Shown: positions 52,707 through 63,231, numbered from the stretch's first letter. The stretch is DNA of 64,000 bases from Bacteroides stercorirosoris (GCF_900142015.1 NZ_FQZN01000008.1:124001-188000); one strand, 5' to 3'. Notes: generated from the sequence alone by a model not told the origin. Translations and numbers: made by a program.

Positions 52707-53867
52707 TCACTTCACCCGGTGAATCTTCCGGTATTCAGCGGGTGAACATTCTTTCCACAACTTAAACTGACGAGACAGGTTCTTATAATCGGATAACCCC
52801 ACTGACATAGCAATATCTGCAATAGGTTCGTTACCCTCCAACAATAATTGGGAAAAACGCTCCATGCGTAAATTAAAAATATACTGGTAGATAGAACTTC
52901 CGGTGACTTGCTTGAAGTGTATCTCCAACAATCTTCTGGACAAGGGAACTTGGCGCACAATATCTTCTACCGTAAGCTTGGCAGCCAGATTCTGATGTAT
53001 ATATTTCAGAGCAATCAGGATATAGGGATCACCGGTAGAATAAATATCAGTCGAGAGCCGGTTCACTATGCTTGTAGGATGTATAACCACATCTTCGCAA
53101 GAAACTTCTTTATCCCGTATCAACCTTTCTATCAATTCGGCAGCTTCATATCCTCCTTTCGCTATATTCAGGTTCACACTGGACAAAGGAGGATCGGACA
53201 AACTACAGATAATCTCATCATTATCCACCCCCAAAACCGCTATTTCTTCAGGAATCTTGATGCCCAGCACCCTGCAAACTTCCATAATCTTATTTCCTTG
53301 TGTATCATCGCAGGCCATCAATGCCAGCGGATGCGGCAAAGACTTAATCCAGCTTGCTAACGGTTCGGATTCATAATACCACAAGTTTTCCAAAGGTTGT
53401 TTCTGGTATTCAAAGAAATTATCCCCAAACCCCTTCTCTGTGATTCTATCCCGAAACCCCAGACAACGTTCTTCTGACCAGACCACATTCTCATAGCCAT
53501 AAAACGCAAAATTACGAAACCCTTTTTGCAGAAAAAAATCAGCAGCCATCCGCCCGGTCAACTTATATTCGCTTGTAATATTGGGAATAGTCGAAAAGCG
53601 AGACTTGAAATCCTGAGCCAATGCGATGATTCCATTCTCCCGGAATAACTCCACATCATCGCTATCATCAAACTGGGCAATAATAGCATCTGCCTGCCAC
53701 TTTTTGGCCCATTTCAACACTCCGGGAATGCCATGAGCCTGTTTATAAGAAGGGGGCATCCGGCATACCACCCAAGGTTCGCGCTCCTTGGAGTATTCCA
53801 GAATCCCCCTTAATAGATTGTGGGCAAAAGCTTCGGTAAAATCTGTCAAAAGAATTAATCTAATCAT
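52707..53867 (-). CDS. XylR-type AraC family regulator
   Basis: 386 residues. Residues 1-270 form a LacI/periplasmic-binding-like sensor (MIRLILLTDFTEAFAHNLLRGILEYSKER, ..AVLGVDNDEIICSLSDPPLSSVNLN). The C-terminal 110 residues are an AraC double HTH (LTVEDIVRQVPLSRRLLEIHFKQVTGSSIYQYIFNLRMERFSQLL and ADIAMSVGLSDYKNLSRQFKLWKECSPAEYRK). The architecture equals XylR, which binds a sugar and activates promoters through direct repeats. It sits 20 bp after the GH2 gene at the end of the PUL and probably responds to a sugar of this locus. Direct repeats upstream of susC (63232-63283) are candidate sites. Confidence 0.92.
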   Translation of the reverse strand: MIRLILLTDFTEAFAHNLLRGILEYSKEREPWVVCRMPPSYKQAHGIPGVLKWAKKWQADAIIAQFDDSDDVELFRENGIIALAQDFKSRFSTIPNITSEYKLTGRMAADFFLQKGFRNFAFYGYENVVWSEERCLGFRDRITEKGFGDNFFEYQKQPLENLWYYESEPLASWIKSLPHPLALMACDDTQGNKIMEVCRVLGIKIPEEIAVLGVDNDEIICSLSDPPLSSVNLNIAKGGYEAAELIERLIRDKEVSCEDVVIHPTSIVNRLSTDIYSTGDPYILIALKYIHQNLAAKLTVEDIVRQVPLSRRLLEIHFKQVTGSSIYQYIFNLRMERFSQLLLEGNEPIADIAMSVGLSDYKNLSRQFKLWKECSPAEYRKIHRVK

Positions 53868-53887
53868 AGTGCCCGCAAGTTACTCAC

Positions 53888-56521
53888 TTATTTCGTGTTC
53901 CCCAAAGAGAGTTCCATCTTTTTCTCCGGTACATTCCAGCCGGAAATTGTCAAAGTCACAGACTTTGCCTGAGCTACTGATTGTGGCACAACACATTTCA
54001 AAGTCCGTTTTCCCCCGGGGATTACAGATAAATAATTATCCTCCCAGAATACCGGATAAAGCAGTTCTCCCTTTTCATTTTTCAGTGAAAGACGAATAAA
54101 GAATGCTAATGCCGTCGAAGCATTTTCAAGTGTGACTTCAACTATCGCATTATCTTTCTCTTGCCTGACTATGGCATTCATATCACAGTTTGCCCGGGGC
54201 ATAGTTGCCAGTCCGGTAAAATCGGCTGACTTCTTAACCGGAGTCCGTATCCAATCTGTATTTACCCAATCATTCACATCCTGCGTGGCCGAAAGACAAT
54301 AGAAGTTATCAATCATGAGATCACCCTCTTTATCATTCAATTGCAAATATAAAAAAGCATTGTCTTTTACTACCGGAACGTCAAAAGCCTTCACCACCGT
54401 ATAAGGAGCAACCTCCAAGTCTGTGGCTTGCTGCGCCGATATTTTACCATCAAGACCGTACAAAGACATCATTCCCCGCATCCGGACCGTTTCCGCACCT
54501 TCATTTACTGCATAAACTACATTCCGACCATAATGATATATCAATTGTTGCGGAGTATTGGATTTCTTCACAGAATAATATGCAGCAGTCGGAATCAGAT
54601 AATGATCGTATAACTGCCAGTACAAGGAAGGCCAAGCAGAATTAAGCATCCATTGCACAATGCCCGTGGCACGGGGAATATTTACACGAAATGCCTCGAA
54701 CATAGTACGTGTACCTTCATAGTTCAGCCAATCTGCTTTCAGAAGAAAATCATTCAGATCTTTAGCCTCACCATAGCGGGCAGTAATACTCTCTTTCAGA
54801 ACTTCCAGAGAATTCATGGCCGCATCGGAAACCGTGCAATGATAATCCCACTCTTTACCCGCCGGCCAAAGTTTATCAGACGGAATCATCCTGCGTAGTG
54901 ACTCTATTACGGGCAATTGTGCCCCGATTCCTGTTTCTGTATTAAATCCGAACGCCCCACCCGGCGCTTCTTCCGAATACCAATAGCCGGGAGCAACATA
55001 ATCATACGGACCCGCCATTTTCATGCCGGTAGCTCCCGTCACTTCACTGGTCAGCTCTTTAGCCGCTCCTATGTAAGGACGATCATCTGTCTGAGACAGG
55101 TAAGCCTGGTAACGTTTCTCCAACTCGGGACGCGGAATCATATCACTGCCCACAAACCATGCAATAATGGACGGATGATTGCGTAACCAAAGTACCTGGT
55201 CATTCAGTGAACGGGCTATCAGATCCATGTCTGCCTCAGACTTGATTCCACCAAACTCATCACACGGAGAACCAAGATAATTATCCCATTCCCAATGACA
55301 GCTCCACCCTACCAACACCAATAAGCCATAGCGGTCACACAAATCATACACACTCTGAGAAGTTCCCCAAATATTCTCAAACCGGATAGAGTTCAGATTC
55401 ATATCACGTACATACTGAACCTGTATCTCATTAGTGGCAGGCGTATCCCGCAGGAAAATATCATCCGTCCAACCGGCACTTCTCACCAACACTTTTTTGC
55501 CATTCAACAAAAATCCACGATATCCTTCTTCTGTAAAATAGTCCTTTATCTCACGCACACCGAAGTCTACGGTTTCCTTGTCTGACGTCTTACCATCTAT
55601 CTCGAAAGCCAGATCCATACTGTACATTTCCGGATTACCCATATTATGACACCACCAAATGCGCGGATTCTTTAAATGTAATAAATCCGCTTCTTCCGAG
55701 GTTACTTTCACCCTTTTCGATTCTTTGGCAGCAAGTGATACCGGGATGCAGAACGTCTTTCCTTCCAGTGTTCCGGTCAGTTGTCCCGTCACGGTTTGAT
55801 CAGATTCATTCGTCAACTGAGTTTCTACTGTCAACCAAGCCTCGTCCAACGTTTCCGTGTTTACTTTAGAGTGTACTACGGAATTTTCCATACTCACCTC
55901 ATTGTTCATCAGTATACGTACTTCCCGAAAGATACCCATACTCTCATCTGCCGGACGCGGATTCCAATCCACAAAGCCTATATTCGGCTCTCCGGGTTGC
56001 GCTCTGAATACTTCCACAGCCAATATATTCTTCTCCTGAGCCACTTCCGTTATATCCAGTCTGTGACGACGGAAAGTTCCATACACAGAATCACGAGCAG
56101 CAATTTGCTTCCCGTTCAACCAGATATTAGCGGCATAACTGACACCATCGAACATCAGCGAAGCATGTTGTCCTTTCGCCAGACGCGGCAATTCAAATTC
56201 AGTCCGATACCACCATGTAGTATCAAAAAGAGATTTATCGATATTTTCATAGTTCATCCCTTCCAGTACATCCGTATAAATCCCATTCCGGATTAATGTA
56301 CCCATCACTGTAGAAGGTACTATTGCATCATACCACTCATCTGTTTTCACCTGAGAGGAGGAAATTTCTTCGCCCGAAGAGGATATCTTAGCCGAAGACT
56401 GAACCTTCCATCCATCCGAAAGCAGTGAATCACCCGCAGACAAGTCACTTTTTTCGCACGAAGACAGCGTCATTGCAAGACAACCGAACAAAGTCAACGA
56501 TTTAATCAAATTACTTTTCAT
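53888..56521 (-). CDS. GH2 exo-beta-D-glucosaminidase-like enzyme (CsxA type), lipoprotein
   Basis: 877 residues with a lipobox (CLAMTLSSCEK). It has the GH2 order: N-terminal jelly roll (YRTEFELPRLAKGQHASLMFDGVSYAANIWLNGKQI), Ig domains and a TIM barrel. The acid/base region reads FVGSDMIPRPELEKRY, with Glu468 where CsxA-like enzymes have their Glu instead of the usual NE pair. The nucleophile is Glu529 in FGFNTETGIG. GATGMKMAGPYDYVAPGYWY also follows the pattern of exo-glucosaminidases. It should release glucosamine (or a similar amino sugar) from the non-reducing end of chitosan-like or de-N-acetylated glycans. beta-Mannosidase activity is the alternative. It is followed by the XylR-type gene. 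Confidence 0.88.
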   Translation of the reverse strand: MKSNLIKSLTLFGCLAMTLSSCEKSDLSAGDSLLSDGWKVQSSAKISSSGEEISSSQVKTDEWYDAIVPSTVMGTLIRNGIYTDVLEGMNYENIDKSLFDTTWWYRTEFELPRLAKGQHASLMFDGVSYAANIWLNGKQIAARDSVYGTFRRHRLDITEVAQEKNILAVEVFRAQPGEPNIGFVDWNPRPADESMGIFREVRILMNNEVSMENSVVHSKVNTETLDEAWLTVETQLTNESDQTVTGQLTGTLEGKTFCIPVSLAAKESKRVKVTSEEADLLHLKNPRIWWCHNMGNPEMYSMDLAFEIDGKTSDKETVDFGVREIKDYFTEEGYRGFLLNGKKVLVRSAGWTDDIFLRDTPATNEIQVQYVRDMNLNSIRFENIWGTSQSVYDLCDRYGLLVLVGWSCHWEWDNYLGSPCDEFGGIKSEADMDLIARSLNDQVLWLRNHPSIIAWFVGSDMIPRPELEKRYQAYLSQTDDRPYIGAAKELTSEVTGATGMKMAGPYDYVAPGYWYSEEAPGGAFGFNTETGIGAQLPVIESLRRMIPSDKLWPAGKEWDYHCTVSDAAMNSLEVLKESITARYGEAKDLNDFLLKADWLNYEGTRTMFEAFRVNIPRATGIVQWMLNSAWPSLYWQLYDHYLIPTAAYYSVKKSNTPQQLIYHYGRNVVYAVNEGAETVRMRGMMSLYGLDGKISAQQATDLEVAPYTVVKAFDVPVVKDNAFLYLQLNDKEGDLMIDNFYCLSATQDVNDWVNTDWIRTPVKKSADFTGLATMPRANCDMNAIVRQEKDNAIVEVTLENASTALAFFIRLSLKNEKGELLYPVFWEDNYLSVIPGGKRTLKCVVPQSVAQAKSVTLTISGWNVPEKKMELSLGNTK

Positions 56522-56544
56522 ATACTCTTAACTCTAAATTATTT

Positions 56545-57378
56545 TTAATGACTTCCTACTAAAGCGGATGCACCCAACAGTGCCACATCTTCCACCTCAG
56601 TAACAAAAACCTTCACCCGCTTCACCGTTTCTGCATAAGGAAATGTCTGCATAGCCTTATACATGGCATGTTGATAGAAAGCAAATGCAGACGCTATACC
56701 TCCACCTATCACAATGGCTTCGGGATCGTACGTAAACAGTACAGCTTTCATCAATTCACCTATATGAGAACCAAACTCATCCCAGACTTCCAAAGATTTC
56801 GTATCTCCCGTTGCCGCTCTTTCCGCAGCTTCCTTACCAGTCAGGTTATGATACCTGACAAAAAATCCGCTACTGCAATAATGTTCAAAATCATAGGAAA
56901 GATAGGGTAAGGATCCCACTTCTCCCGCACCGGTATTCTGCCCGCAATAGAGTTCGCCATTTATAATGATTCCCGTACCGATACCTGTGCCGATTGTCAT
57001 TCCCACTAAATTCCGGTACCGCCTCCCTTCGCCGAAAAGTTTCACCCCCAGCGCAAAGCAATTAGAATCGTTATTGATATAAGCCGGAACCGAAAAACGT
57101 TCTTCCAGCAATCGCTTCAACGGAACCTCCTTCCAGGAAGGAATATTCGCTACATTATATACGACACCTTCCTCTGAGTCGACAACCGAAGGAACTCCCA
57201 CACCTATGCCTTTCACTTCCGGACACATCATCAGGTTTATCAAACTCTCCAACCGGGCTAACACTTCCTCATACGTTGCTTTAGCGGGGCAAGATACAAC
57301 TTCTTTTCTTACTAAAGAACCGTTTTCCACTAAACCAACGCGCATGTTGGTTCCTCCTAAATCTATACCTATTTTCAT
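56545..57378 (-). CDS. ROK family protein without canonical zinc motif
   Basis: 277 residues, somewhat short. It has the phosphate-binding KIGIDLGGTNMRVGLVENG, VPAYINNDSNCFALG with the catalytic Asp, and GIGTGIIINGELYCGQNTGAGEVG, and the closing AIVIGGGIASAF. The CxCGxxGC zinc cluster seen in the ROK protein at 2555-3484 is missing: the corresponding part reads SYDFEHYCSSGF. It is thus probably a sugar kinase with altered zinc site. It lies 23 bp before the GH2 gene in the same operon and may phosphorylate the glucosamine-type product. Confidence 0.85.
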   Translation of the reverse strand: MKIGIDLGGTNMRVGLVENGSLVRKEVVSCPAKATYEEVLARLESLINLMMCPEVKGIGVGVPSVVDSEEGVVYNVANIPSWKEVPLKRLLEERFSVPAYINNDSNCFALGVKLFGEGRRYRNLVGMTIGTGIGTGIIINGELYCGQNTGAGEVGSLPYLSYDFEHYCSSGFFVRYHNLTGKEAAERAATGDTKSLEVWDEFGSHIGELMKAVLFTYDPEAIVIGGGIASAFAFYQHAMYKAMQTFPYAETVKRVKVFVTEVEDVALLGASALVGSH

Positions 57379-57466
57379 TTCCTATAATTTATATTCAAGA
57401 AAGCGGAAGCAGAGAACATCAAAGGGGGGAGTTCTCTACATTCCGTCTATCTTTTACGTGTTAAAG

Positions 57467-58282
57467 TTATTTCTTTCTAAAGCACCAGAATGTAGCATCG
57501 GTCCATGCTTCTGCATCCGAAGGATTCCAGCATAACACCATTGTATCATCCGTTAATTCCAGAATCTCAAAGGTAGTAATCGTATTGGATTCATCGTAAA
57601 AAGCATGTCCGCTCAATACCGAGACTCCCGTCAGTTTTAACTGACCGAGAGACCACTGTTCTCCATTGTCAGGATTGGTCTTGACCACTGACATATCAAA
57701 GGAAAATGTTCCTTTCTCCAGCACATTACCATCTGCATCTATCTTACTCAGATTCGGTCCGCCATTAAGGTCGAACATCAGCTCACAATCCAGGTCCTCC
57801 AACTCTTCGACAGGCGTAACATCCCAACTCGGCTCAAACTCAGTCAGCCAGCCACCTGTACCATACACAGCATCATAGTCTTCCAGATTCCAGACCCATG
57901 CTTTCCCATTCGTTCCGGAACCGGCGAAGAAAGCCCATTCTTTGGCTACAGGATGGTCTATCTTAGTAATAGTAACCGTACGGGTGGTAGCTACCTGTCC
58001 ACCATCACAGAAACCGATGAACTTGATCGTCTGTTCACCCAGAAATGGCAACGCAGCCGTAACGGTTTGCTTGGTGGAAATGCCTGTAATATGATCCCAA
58101 TAACTGCCTACACCGGGCGTATTATTCGTCATGACAATCTCATTGCCGCCTTCCGTAGTGGCGTGTACATCCAGCTTCAGTTCACTCTCACTGACCACAC
58201 CACCCATTTCTTTATTGTCAACCACCGGATCGCATGCTACCAGCAGCCATATCGATAAAATTCCTATCGCTATATTTTTCAT
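57467..58282 (-). CDS. Surface glycan-binding-type lipoprotein (SusE/F-like position)
   Basis: 271 residues from the ATG at 58282, giving a clear lipoprotein signal (MKNIAIGILSIWLLVAC); a start at 58303 overlapping the SusD stop (TAATG) is possible. Residues about 40-110 look like a PKD/Ig domain (GGNEIVMTNNTPGVGSYWDH, VTAALPFLGEQTIKFIGFC). The rest (WAFFAGSGTNGKAWVWNLEDY...) is a beta-rich binding domain with several Trp residues. It follows SusD as SGBPs do and probably binds the target glycan at the cell surface. No sequence family is firmly recognised. Confidence 0.75.
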   Translation of the reverse strand: MKNIAIGILSIWLLVACDPVVDNKEMGGVVSESELKLDVHATTEGGNEIVMTNNTPGVGSYWDHITGISTKQTVTAALPFLGEQTIKFIGFCDGGQVATTRTVTITKIDHPVAKEWAFFAGSGTNGKAWVWNLEDYDAVYGTGGWLTEFEPSWDVTPVEELEDLDCELMFDLNGGPNLSKIDADGNVLEKGTFSFDMSVVKTNPDNGEQWSLGQLKLTGVSVLSGHAFYDESNTITTFEILELTDDTMVLCWNPSDAEAWTDATFWCFRKK

Positions 58283-58302
58283 ATCCGAATATTTTAAAAT
58301 CA

Positions 58303-59979
58303 TTAATTCATATTACTCTCATTTCCCCAACCCGGATTTTGTTCCAATACTCCAGCCGACAAATCAATCTGCGTCTTAGGCAACGGCATCAATCCTTTTG
58401 TAGCCTGAAGGCGTTGTGCTATATCCCCCATATCCATGCGGGTTTCAACCATATTATCCAAAACTTTCACACCATTTTGCTGACTCAGAACTTCTCCGGC
58501 AATTCCCCAACGAAGCAAATCATAATAGCGTAAACCCTCGAAAGCAAGTTCCCAATGGCGTTCATTACGCAGAGCTTCATCCGAGTAAGCCACAGCTTCC
58601 AGTCCGGCTCTCGCACGTACTCGATTCATAGGAGCTGCATCACGTTTCAGTTCGGCAGCCATCAACAAGACATCAGCAAAACGGATGATTACCAAATCCT
58701 GCGTATTATTCAACTGATAATCCGGATCAATCCCAGGATAGAGAATACGGCTATAGTTCACACTCTCTCCATCCTCGTTATAAGCATTGATAGCCATATA
58801 CTTCTTCTGCCAATAACCGGTTTCGTTCATCTGCTTATCACATCCCCAGCCATAATCAGGCATTTCCTTCTCCACACTCATAATAGAAGCTTCACGGCGA
58901 ATGTCCTTAGAAGGCCACGATTCCCACAGCTTTGAGTTCACTGTTCCTATCCCCCAGCCTATGCCGAAAGGAAAAATATCATCCAAGCTCGCCGGTTCGC
59001 GGGGAGACGAATACAGACAAACCTCATTATTATACCACGGATTATCCCAAGTAGCTTTCGCCGAATAACGAATAGCGAAAACTGTTTCTACATTGGCTCC
59101 ATCTTCTCCTACCCAGTTCAAATCATTATCCTGAGCATATTTATAATCCTTTTTGGTATGAACATTACTGTAAGGCCACAAGTTCCTGAAATCACTAATC
59201 AGGTCATGCCCGCTGTTGTTTATGCAATCATCCAGATAGTTAATAACATCCGCCTTTGACAACGAACCATTATCCGGCAACGGTATACTTTCCTTTTGAT
59301 AATAACCGGTATAAAACAAATAAACCCGTGCCAATAAAGCTTCTGCCGCCCATTTGGTAGCACGCCCCAACTCCGAACTATTGGCGGGACTATACTTGAC
59401 GGAAGGCAACTTCTCAATAGCGGTTTTCAAATCAGATGCAATCTGCGCATACAGTTCTTCCGCCGATGCCCGTGGAATATTCGTCGGTTCAGAAGTTATA
59501 AGCAAAGGAACAGTACCGAACAGACGACATAAATCGAAATAAAAATAAGCACGCAGGAAGCAGGCCTGCCCTTCAATCTTGTCACGAACCTCCTGGCTCT
59601 CCCAACTGATACCGTCCAATGAACTCAACAACATATTACTGCGATAGATAGCACGGTAATCCTGTTTCCAAACATCAGCAAACATATTCTCATCAACTTT
59701 CTTCAACCTGTCTACTGCATGCATACGCCGGTCATCCGGTCCGCCGCCTCCAAAACGATCATCAGAAAGCAACTCAGCTGTCAGAAAGAAACTTTGTCCA
59801 TCTTCTCCCGGAGTCATTTCACGGAGCAACGCATATACACCTGTCAGTGCAGTTTCCGCATCTCCAGAGTTTTTAGGAAAATTGGAGTTATCTTTCTTCG
59901 TCAGATTTTCACTATCCAAAAATCCTTCACAGCCCGCAAAGAAAAGGGCTACTATCGAAAATATCCATATTTTTTTCAT
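58303..59979 (-). CDS. SusD/RagB family nutrient-binding lipoprotein
   Basis: 558 residues with lipobox VALFFAGCEGF. It has SusD features: N-terminal NFPKNSGDAETALTGVYALLREM, a TPR-like helical part (RAYFYFDLCRLFGTVPLL) and a C-terminal region MNRVRARAGLEAVAYSDEALRNERHWELAFEGLRYYDLLRWG. It forms the lid over the SusC barrel and binds the oligosaccharide. It lies 12 bp downstream of susC. Confidence 0.95.
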   Translation of the reverse strand: MKKIWIFSIVALFFAGCEGFLDSENLTKKDNSNFPKNSGDAETALTGVYALLREMTPGEDGQSFFLTAELLSDDRFGGGGPDDRRMHAVDRLKKVDENMFADVWKQDYRAIYRSNMLLSSLDGISWESQEVRDKIEGQACFLRAYFYFDLCRLFGTVPLLITSEPTNIPRASAEELYAQIASDLKTAIEKLPSVKYSPANSSELGRATKWAAEALLARVYLFYTGYYQKESIPLPDNGSLSKADVINYLDDCINNSGHDLISDFRNLWPYSNVHTKKDYKYAQDNDLNWVGEDGANVETVFAIRYSAKATWDNPWYNNEVCLYSSPREPASLDDIFPFGIGWGIGTVNSKLWESWPSKDIRREASIMSVEKEMPDYGWGCDKQMNETGYWQKKYMAINAYNEDGESVNYSRILYPGIDPDYQLNNTQDLVIIRFADVLLMAAELKRDAAPMNRVRARAGLEAVAYSDEALRNERHWELAFEGLRYYDLLRWGIAGEVLSQQNGVKVLDNMVETRMDMGDIAQRLQATKGLMPLPKTQIDLSAGVLEQNPGWGNESNMN

Positions 59980-59991
59980 ACTACTTCTCCT

Positions 59992-62900
59992 TTAAAATTT
60001 AATATTCACACCTACCATATAGGTTCTCGGGCTGGGATAGAAACCCAAATCAATGCCGGACACCCAATCCTGATAGCCACCATAGCCCACTTCCGGATCC
60101 ATTCCCGAGTAGCCGGTTATGGTGAACAGATTCTGTGCCGCCACATACAAACGGAGTTGCTTCAACGGCAGATTCTTAAATAATTTCTTGAAGTCATAAC
60201 CTATTGTCAGGTTCTGCATACGAAGATAATCCCCATCTTCCATATAAAGTTCCGAAACGTACTGCCAGTTGGAGTGAGTACCTGATGTCAGACGGGGCAG
60301 TCTGTCTGACGTACCTTCACCATGCCAACGACCGAAGATATCAGACGTATAGTTTTGACGGGTATAGTCCACATACGAGCGATAGGACTTCATGATCTGA
60401 TTACCGAAAGCACCATTCATAGTCATACTGATATCGAATCCCTTATAGGATGCGCTCAAACTCAATCCCAGATTATAATCGGGATTAGGATCGCCTATCA
60501 TATCCTGGTCGCCATCATCGATAACCCCGTTATGGTCACGGTCCACCCAGATTACATCACCCGGTTTTGTGCCGTCCAGTTTGGCGCCTTTATAATTGGC
60601 AATCTGTTCTTCGGACTGAAAGATTCCCGCAGTAGAATAGCCATAGAAATATCCGATGGGATAACCTACTTGCGCACGATACATTTCCGTAGTCTGATTA
60701 CTTAATACATCCGGATCGCCATGAATAATGCCCTCTGCATTGGCTATACGGGTCACCTTATTCTTATTATGTGCCAGGTTAAGGATAGCGCTGTATTCAA
60801 AATCAGAGATATGGTCGTTCCAGTTCAATGATATTTCATAGCCTTGATTGCGCACATCACCGCCATTCACAAACGGAGCACCCGTCCCGAATGAGTCCAA
60901 CATCGGCGCAACAAGCAGCCAGTCCTTCGTATCTTTAATATAATAGTCGAAGTTTACCCCCAAACGATTGTTCAGGAAACGTGCATCCAAACCAAAATCC
61001 AACTGTTCGGAAGTTTCCCAGGTCACATCCGGATTTGCCAGAATATCAGGATAACCTCCGGATGTCAGCACCGTCTTATCCGGTCCGAACGTATAATCAG
61101 CCCCGCCAAATGCAATGGTTGAAAGGTACTGGAAGCCATCAATATCCTGATTACCATTCTGTCCCCAACTGGCGCGTATCTTCAGAAAATCCATCCAGGA
61201 TTTAGTGGACTCCATGAAAGCTTCCTCCGAAATGGCCCAGCCGGCCGATACGGATGGGAAATATCCCCAACGATGCCCGCGTGCGAATTTAGAAGAACCG
61301 TCGATACGTAACACCGCGGTAGCCATATATTTGTTGGCATAATCATAATTCACCCTGCCAAAGAAAGAAGCCAGCGACTCTTTACCCCAGGGATAACCAT
61401 GAAGACTGGTACGGTTGGTTATGGTTGGAGTGTTGCTCAGATAGGCATGTTTGAAATCATCGAAAATAGAATTTATATTACTTCCGCCTATCGTATCTCC
61501 CAATCCATGCTTTTCAATGGACTGGCCTAATAATACACCGAAACTATGATTGTTCAGTTTAAAATCATAAGTCACCGTATTCTCCCACATAATATTGCCA
61601 CCCATAGACATTTCCTGAGTCACACTATTGTTATCACTAAAGGTGTTGCTTGCCAATTTATAAACCGGAGTAAAACTACGGCTATTATCGGCATAAAACG
61701 AATACCCGAAATTTGACTTCAGTTTCAGTCCGGTCACCGGTTGAATTGTAAGAAAGATATTCCCCTGCAACGCATGCGATTTAGCAATATTCTGTCCATT
61801 TGCATAATACATTTGTCCGATAGGATTGGCCTCACGTATTTCCCAGGGAATGGCATAATGAAAATTACCGTTTTCGTCTTTATTGGGCAAGAAAGGATTT
61901 GCATGCAACATATTGCGGATATCATTACTCCAAGTATCACCGATAGCGATACCGTTCCTCTCTGAATAAGAATAAGTCAGGTTCTCACCTACTTTGATGA
62001 TATCCAGTTTGCCCTTGCGATACAAAGTATGTTCCGAATTGACACGCGCAGTGTAGCGGATATATTTAGGCTGTGCCGGAGATCCGATAATACCTTCCTG
62101 ATTGGTATATGCCAAGCCGATAGAGTAAACGGACTGTTCTGTACCTCCGGTGATATTCAAAGCGTGATTTTGTATCGGAGCATTCTTATTACGTGATTCA
62201 TCCAGCCAGTTCGTCCCCTTCCATGTACCGTTCTTCACTGCTTCCCAGTCAGGAACCAACGAAGCATAGTCGTAATCGGGCAAACCATCCATCATGCGTG
62301 CCTCGCTCATAATCATGGCAAATTCTTGTGCATTCAGCACATCAGGCATACGATACACGTTCTGCACACCGTAATATCCGTCATACGAAATCTCTGGTTT
62401 GCCAATGCGTCCTTGCTTTGTAGTCACCAGGATTACGCCATTGGCAGCACGCGAACCATAAATAGCCGCTGAGGCAGCATCTTTCAGTACATCAAGAGAT
62501 TCAATATCGGCAGGATTCAGATTATTGATATCTCCGCCCGGCATACCATCTATAATATAAAGAGGTGAAGCCGATCCAGTAGTTCCCAAACCACGAATGG
62601 TAACTTTGAAACCTTCTCCCGGCATACCCGAACTTTGTGTGATATTCACACCGGGTGTTTGGCTTTGAAGGGCTCCCAGAGCATTCACTGTGTTCAGCTT
62701 GGCTATATTGTCGCCTTTCACCTGAACAGTGGCTCCGGTGACTAATTTCTTTTTCTGCACTCCGTAGCCCACAACCACCACTTCATCCAGCATCTCACTG
62801 TCTTCCTCCAAGGCTATTTTCAAGGGAGCCATAGCAGAGCTTACTTTAACTGATTGCCCCAGATAGCCTACATAAGTAACAGAAATTTCACATGGTAGAG

Positions 62901-63144
62901 AAACAGACAAAGTAAAATTTCCGTCTACATCCGTAACTACTCCATTAGTTGTCCCCTTTTGAAGGACATTTACACCGATCAGCGGTTCACCGTCTTTGGC
63001 AGCAACCACCGTACCTGAGATTTTGTAATTTGTTTGTGCCACTACGCCCATACAAACCCAAAGCAACAAAAAACATACAGATAAAAAGGGTATCCGGACG
63101 GATACAGTTCTCTGCAAATCAGATTGGTTCTTTTTCCATTGCAT
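59992..63144 (-). CDS. SusC/RagA family TonB-dependent outer membrane transporter
   Basis: 1050 residues from the ATG at 63144 (MQWKKNQSDLQR); the frame above it begins with TTG and is not needed. A signal peptide (FLLLWVCMGVVAQ) is followed by a CarboxypepD-regulatory-like domain (YKISGTVVAAKDGEPLIGVNVLQKG...), the TonB-box-like EVVVVGYGVQKKKLVTGATV, the plug (DAASAAIYGSRAANGVILVTTKQG) and the 22-strand barrel ending ..YMVGVNIKF. It imports oligosaccharides across the outer membrane with SusD. It is the first gene of the PUL. A -7-like TAAATTTG lies at 63158-63151 (minus), very near the start. Confidence 0.95.
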   Translation of the reverse strand: MQWKKNQSDLQRTVSVRIPFLSVCFLLLWVCMGVVAQTNYKISGTVVAAKDGEPLIGVNVLQKGTTNGVVTDVDGNFTLSVSLPCEISVTYVGYLGQSVKVSSAMAPLKIALEEDSEMLDEVVVVGYGVQKKKLVTGATVQVKGDNIAKLNTVNALGALQSQTPGVNITQSSGMPGEGFKVTIRGLGTTGSASPLYIIDGMPGGDINNLNPADIESLDVLKDAASAAIYGSRAANGVILVTTKQGRIGKPEISYDGYYGVQNVYRMPDVLNAQEFAMIMSEARMMDGLPDYDYASLVPDWEAVKNGTWKGTNWLDESRNKNAPIQNHALNITGGTEQSVYSIGLAYTNQEGIIGSPAQPKYIRYTARVNSEHTLYRKGKLDIIKVGENLTYSYSERNGIAIGDTWSNDIRNMLHANPFLPNKDENGNFHYAIPWEIREANPIGQMYYANGQNIAKSHALQGNIFLTIQPVTGLKLKSNFGYSFYADNSRSFTPVYKLASNTFSDNNSVTQEMSMGGNIMWENTVTYDFKLNNHSFGVLLGQSIEKHGLGDTIGGSNINSIFDDFKHAYLSNTPTITNRTSLHGYPWGKESLASFFGRVNYDYANKYMATAVLRIDGSSKFARGHRWGYFPSVSAGWAISEEAFMESTKSWMDFLKIRASWGQNGNQDIDGFQYLSTIAFGGADYTFGPDKTVLTSGGYPDILANPDVTWETSEQLDFGLDARFLNNRLGVNFDYYIKDTKDWLLVAPMLDSFGTGAPFVNGGDVRNQGYEISLNWNDHISDFEYSAILNLAHNKNKVTRIANAEGIIHGDPDVLSNQTTEMYRAQVGYPIGYFYGYSTAGIFQSEEQIANYKGAKLDGTKPGDVIWVDRDHNGVIDDGDQDMIGDPNPDYNLGLSLSASYKGFDISMTMNGAFGNQIMKSYRSYVDYTRQNYTSDIFGRWHGEGTSDRLPRLTSGTHSNWQYVSELYMEDGDYLRMQNLTIGYDFKKLFKNLPLKQLRLYVAAQNLFTITGYSGMDPEVGYGGYQDWVSGIDLGFYPSPRTYMVGVNIKF

Positions 63145-63231
63145 AAGATACAAATTTAGTGATTCATAATATTATTCCGGGTGGTTAATCCGGAGACTTA
63201 TATAAGTCTGATGTCTTTTACATTGACAAAT

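Noticed and set aside
63144..63158. Good promoter directly before susC (TAAATTTG)
   Set aside because: The box lies so close to the ATG that the transcript would be nearly leaderless, and no -33 box is seen at 19-21 bp; kept only as a note.
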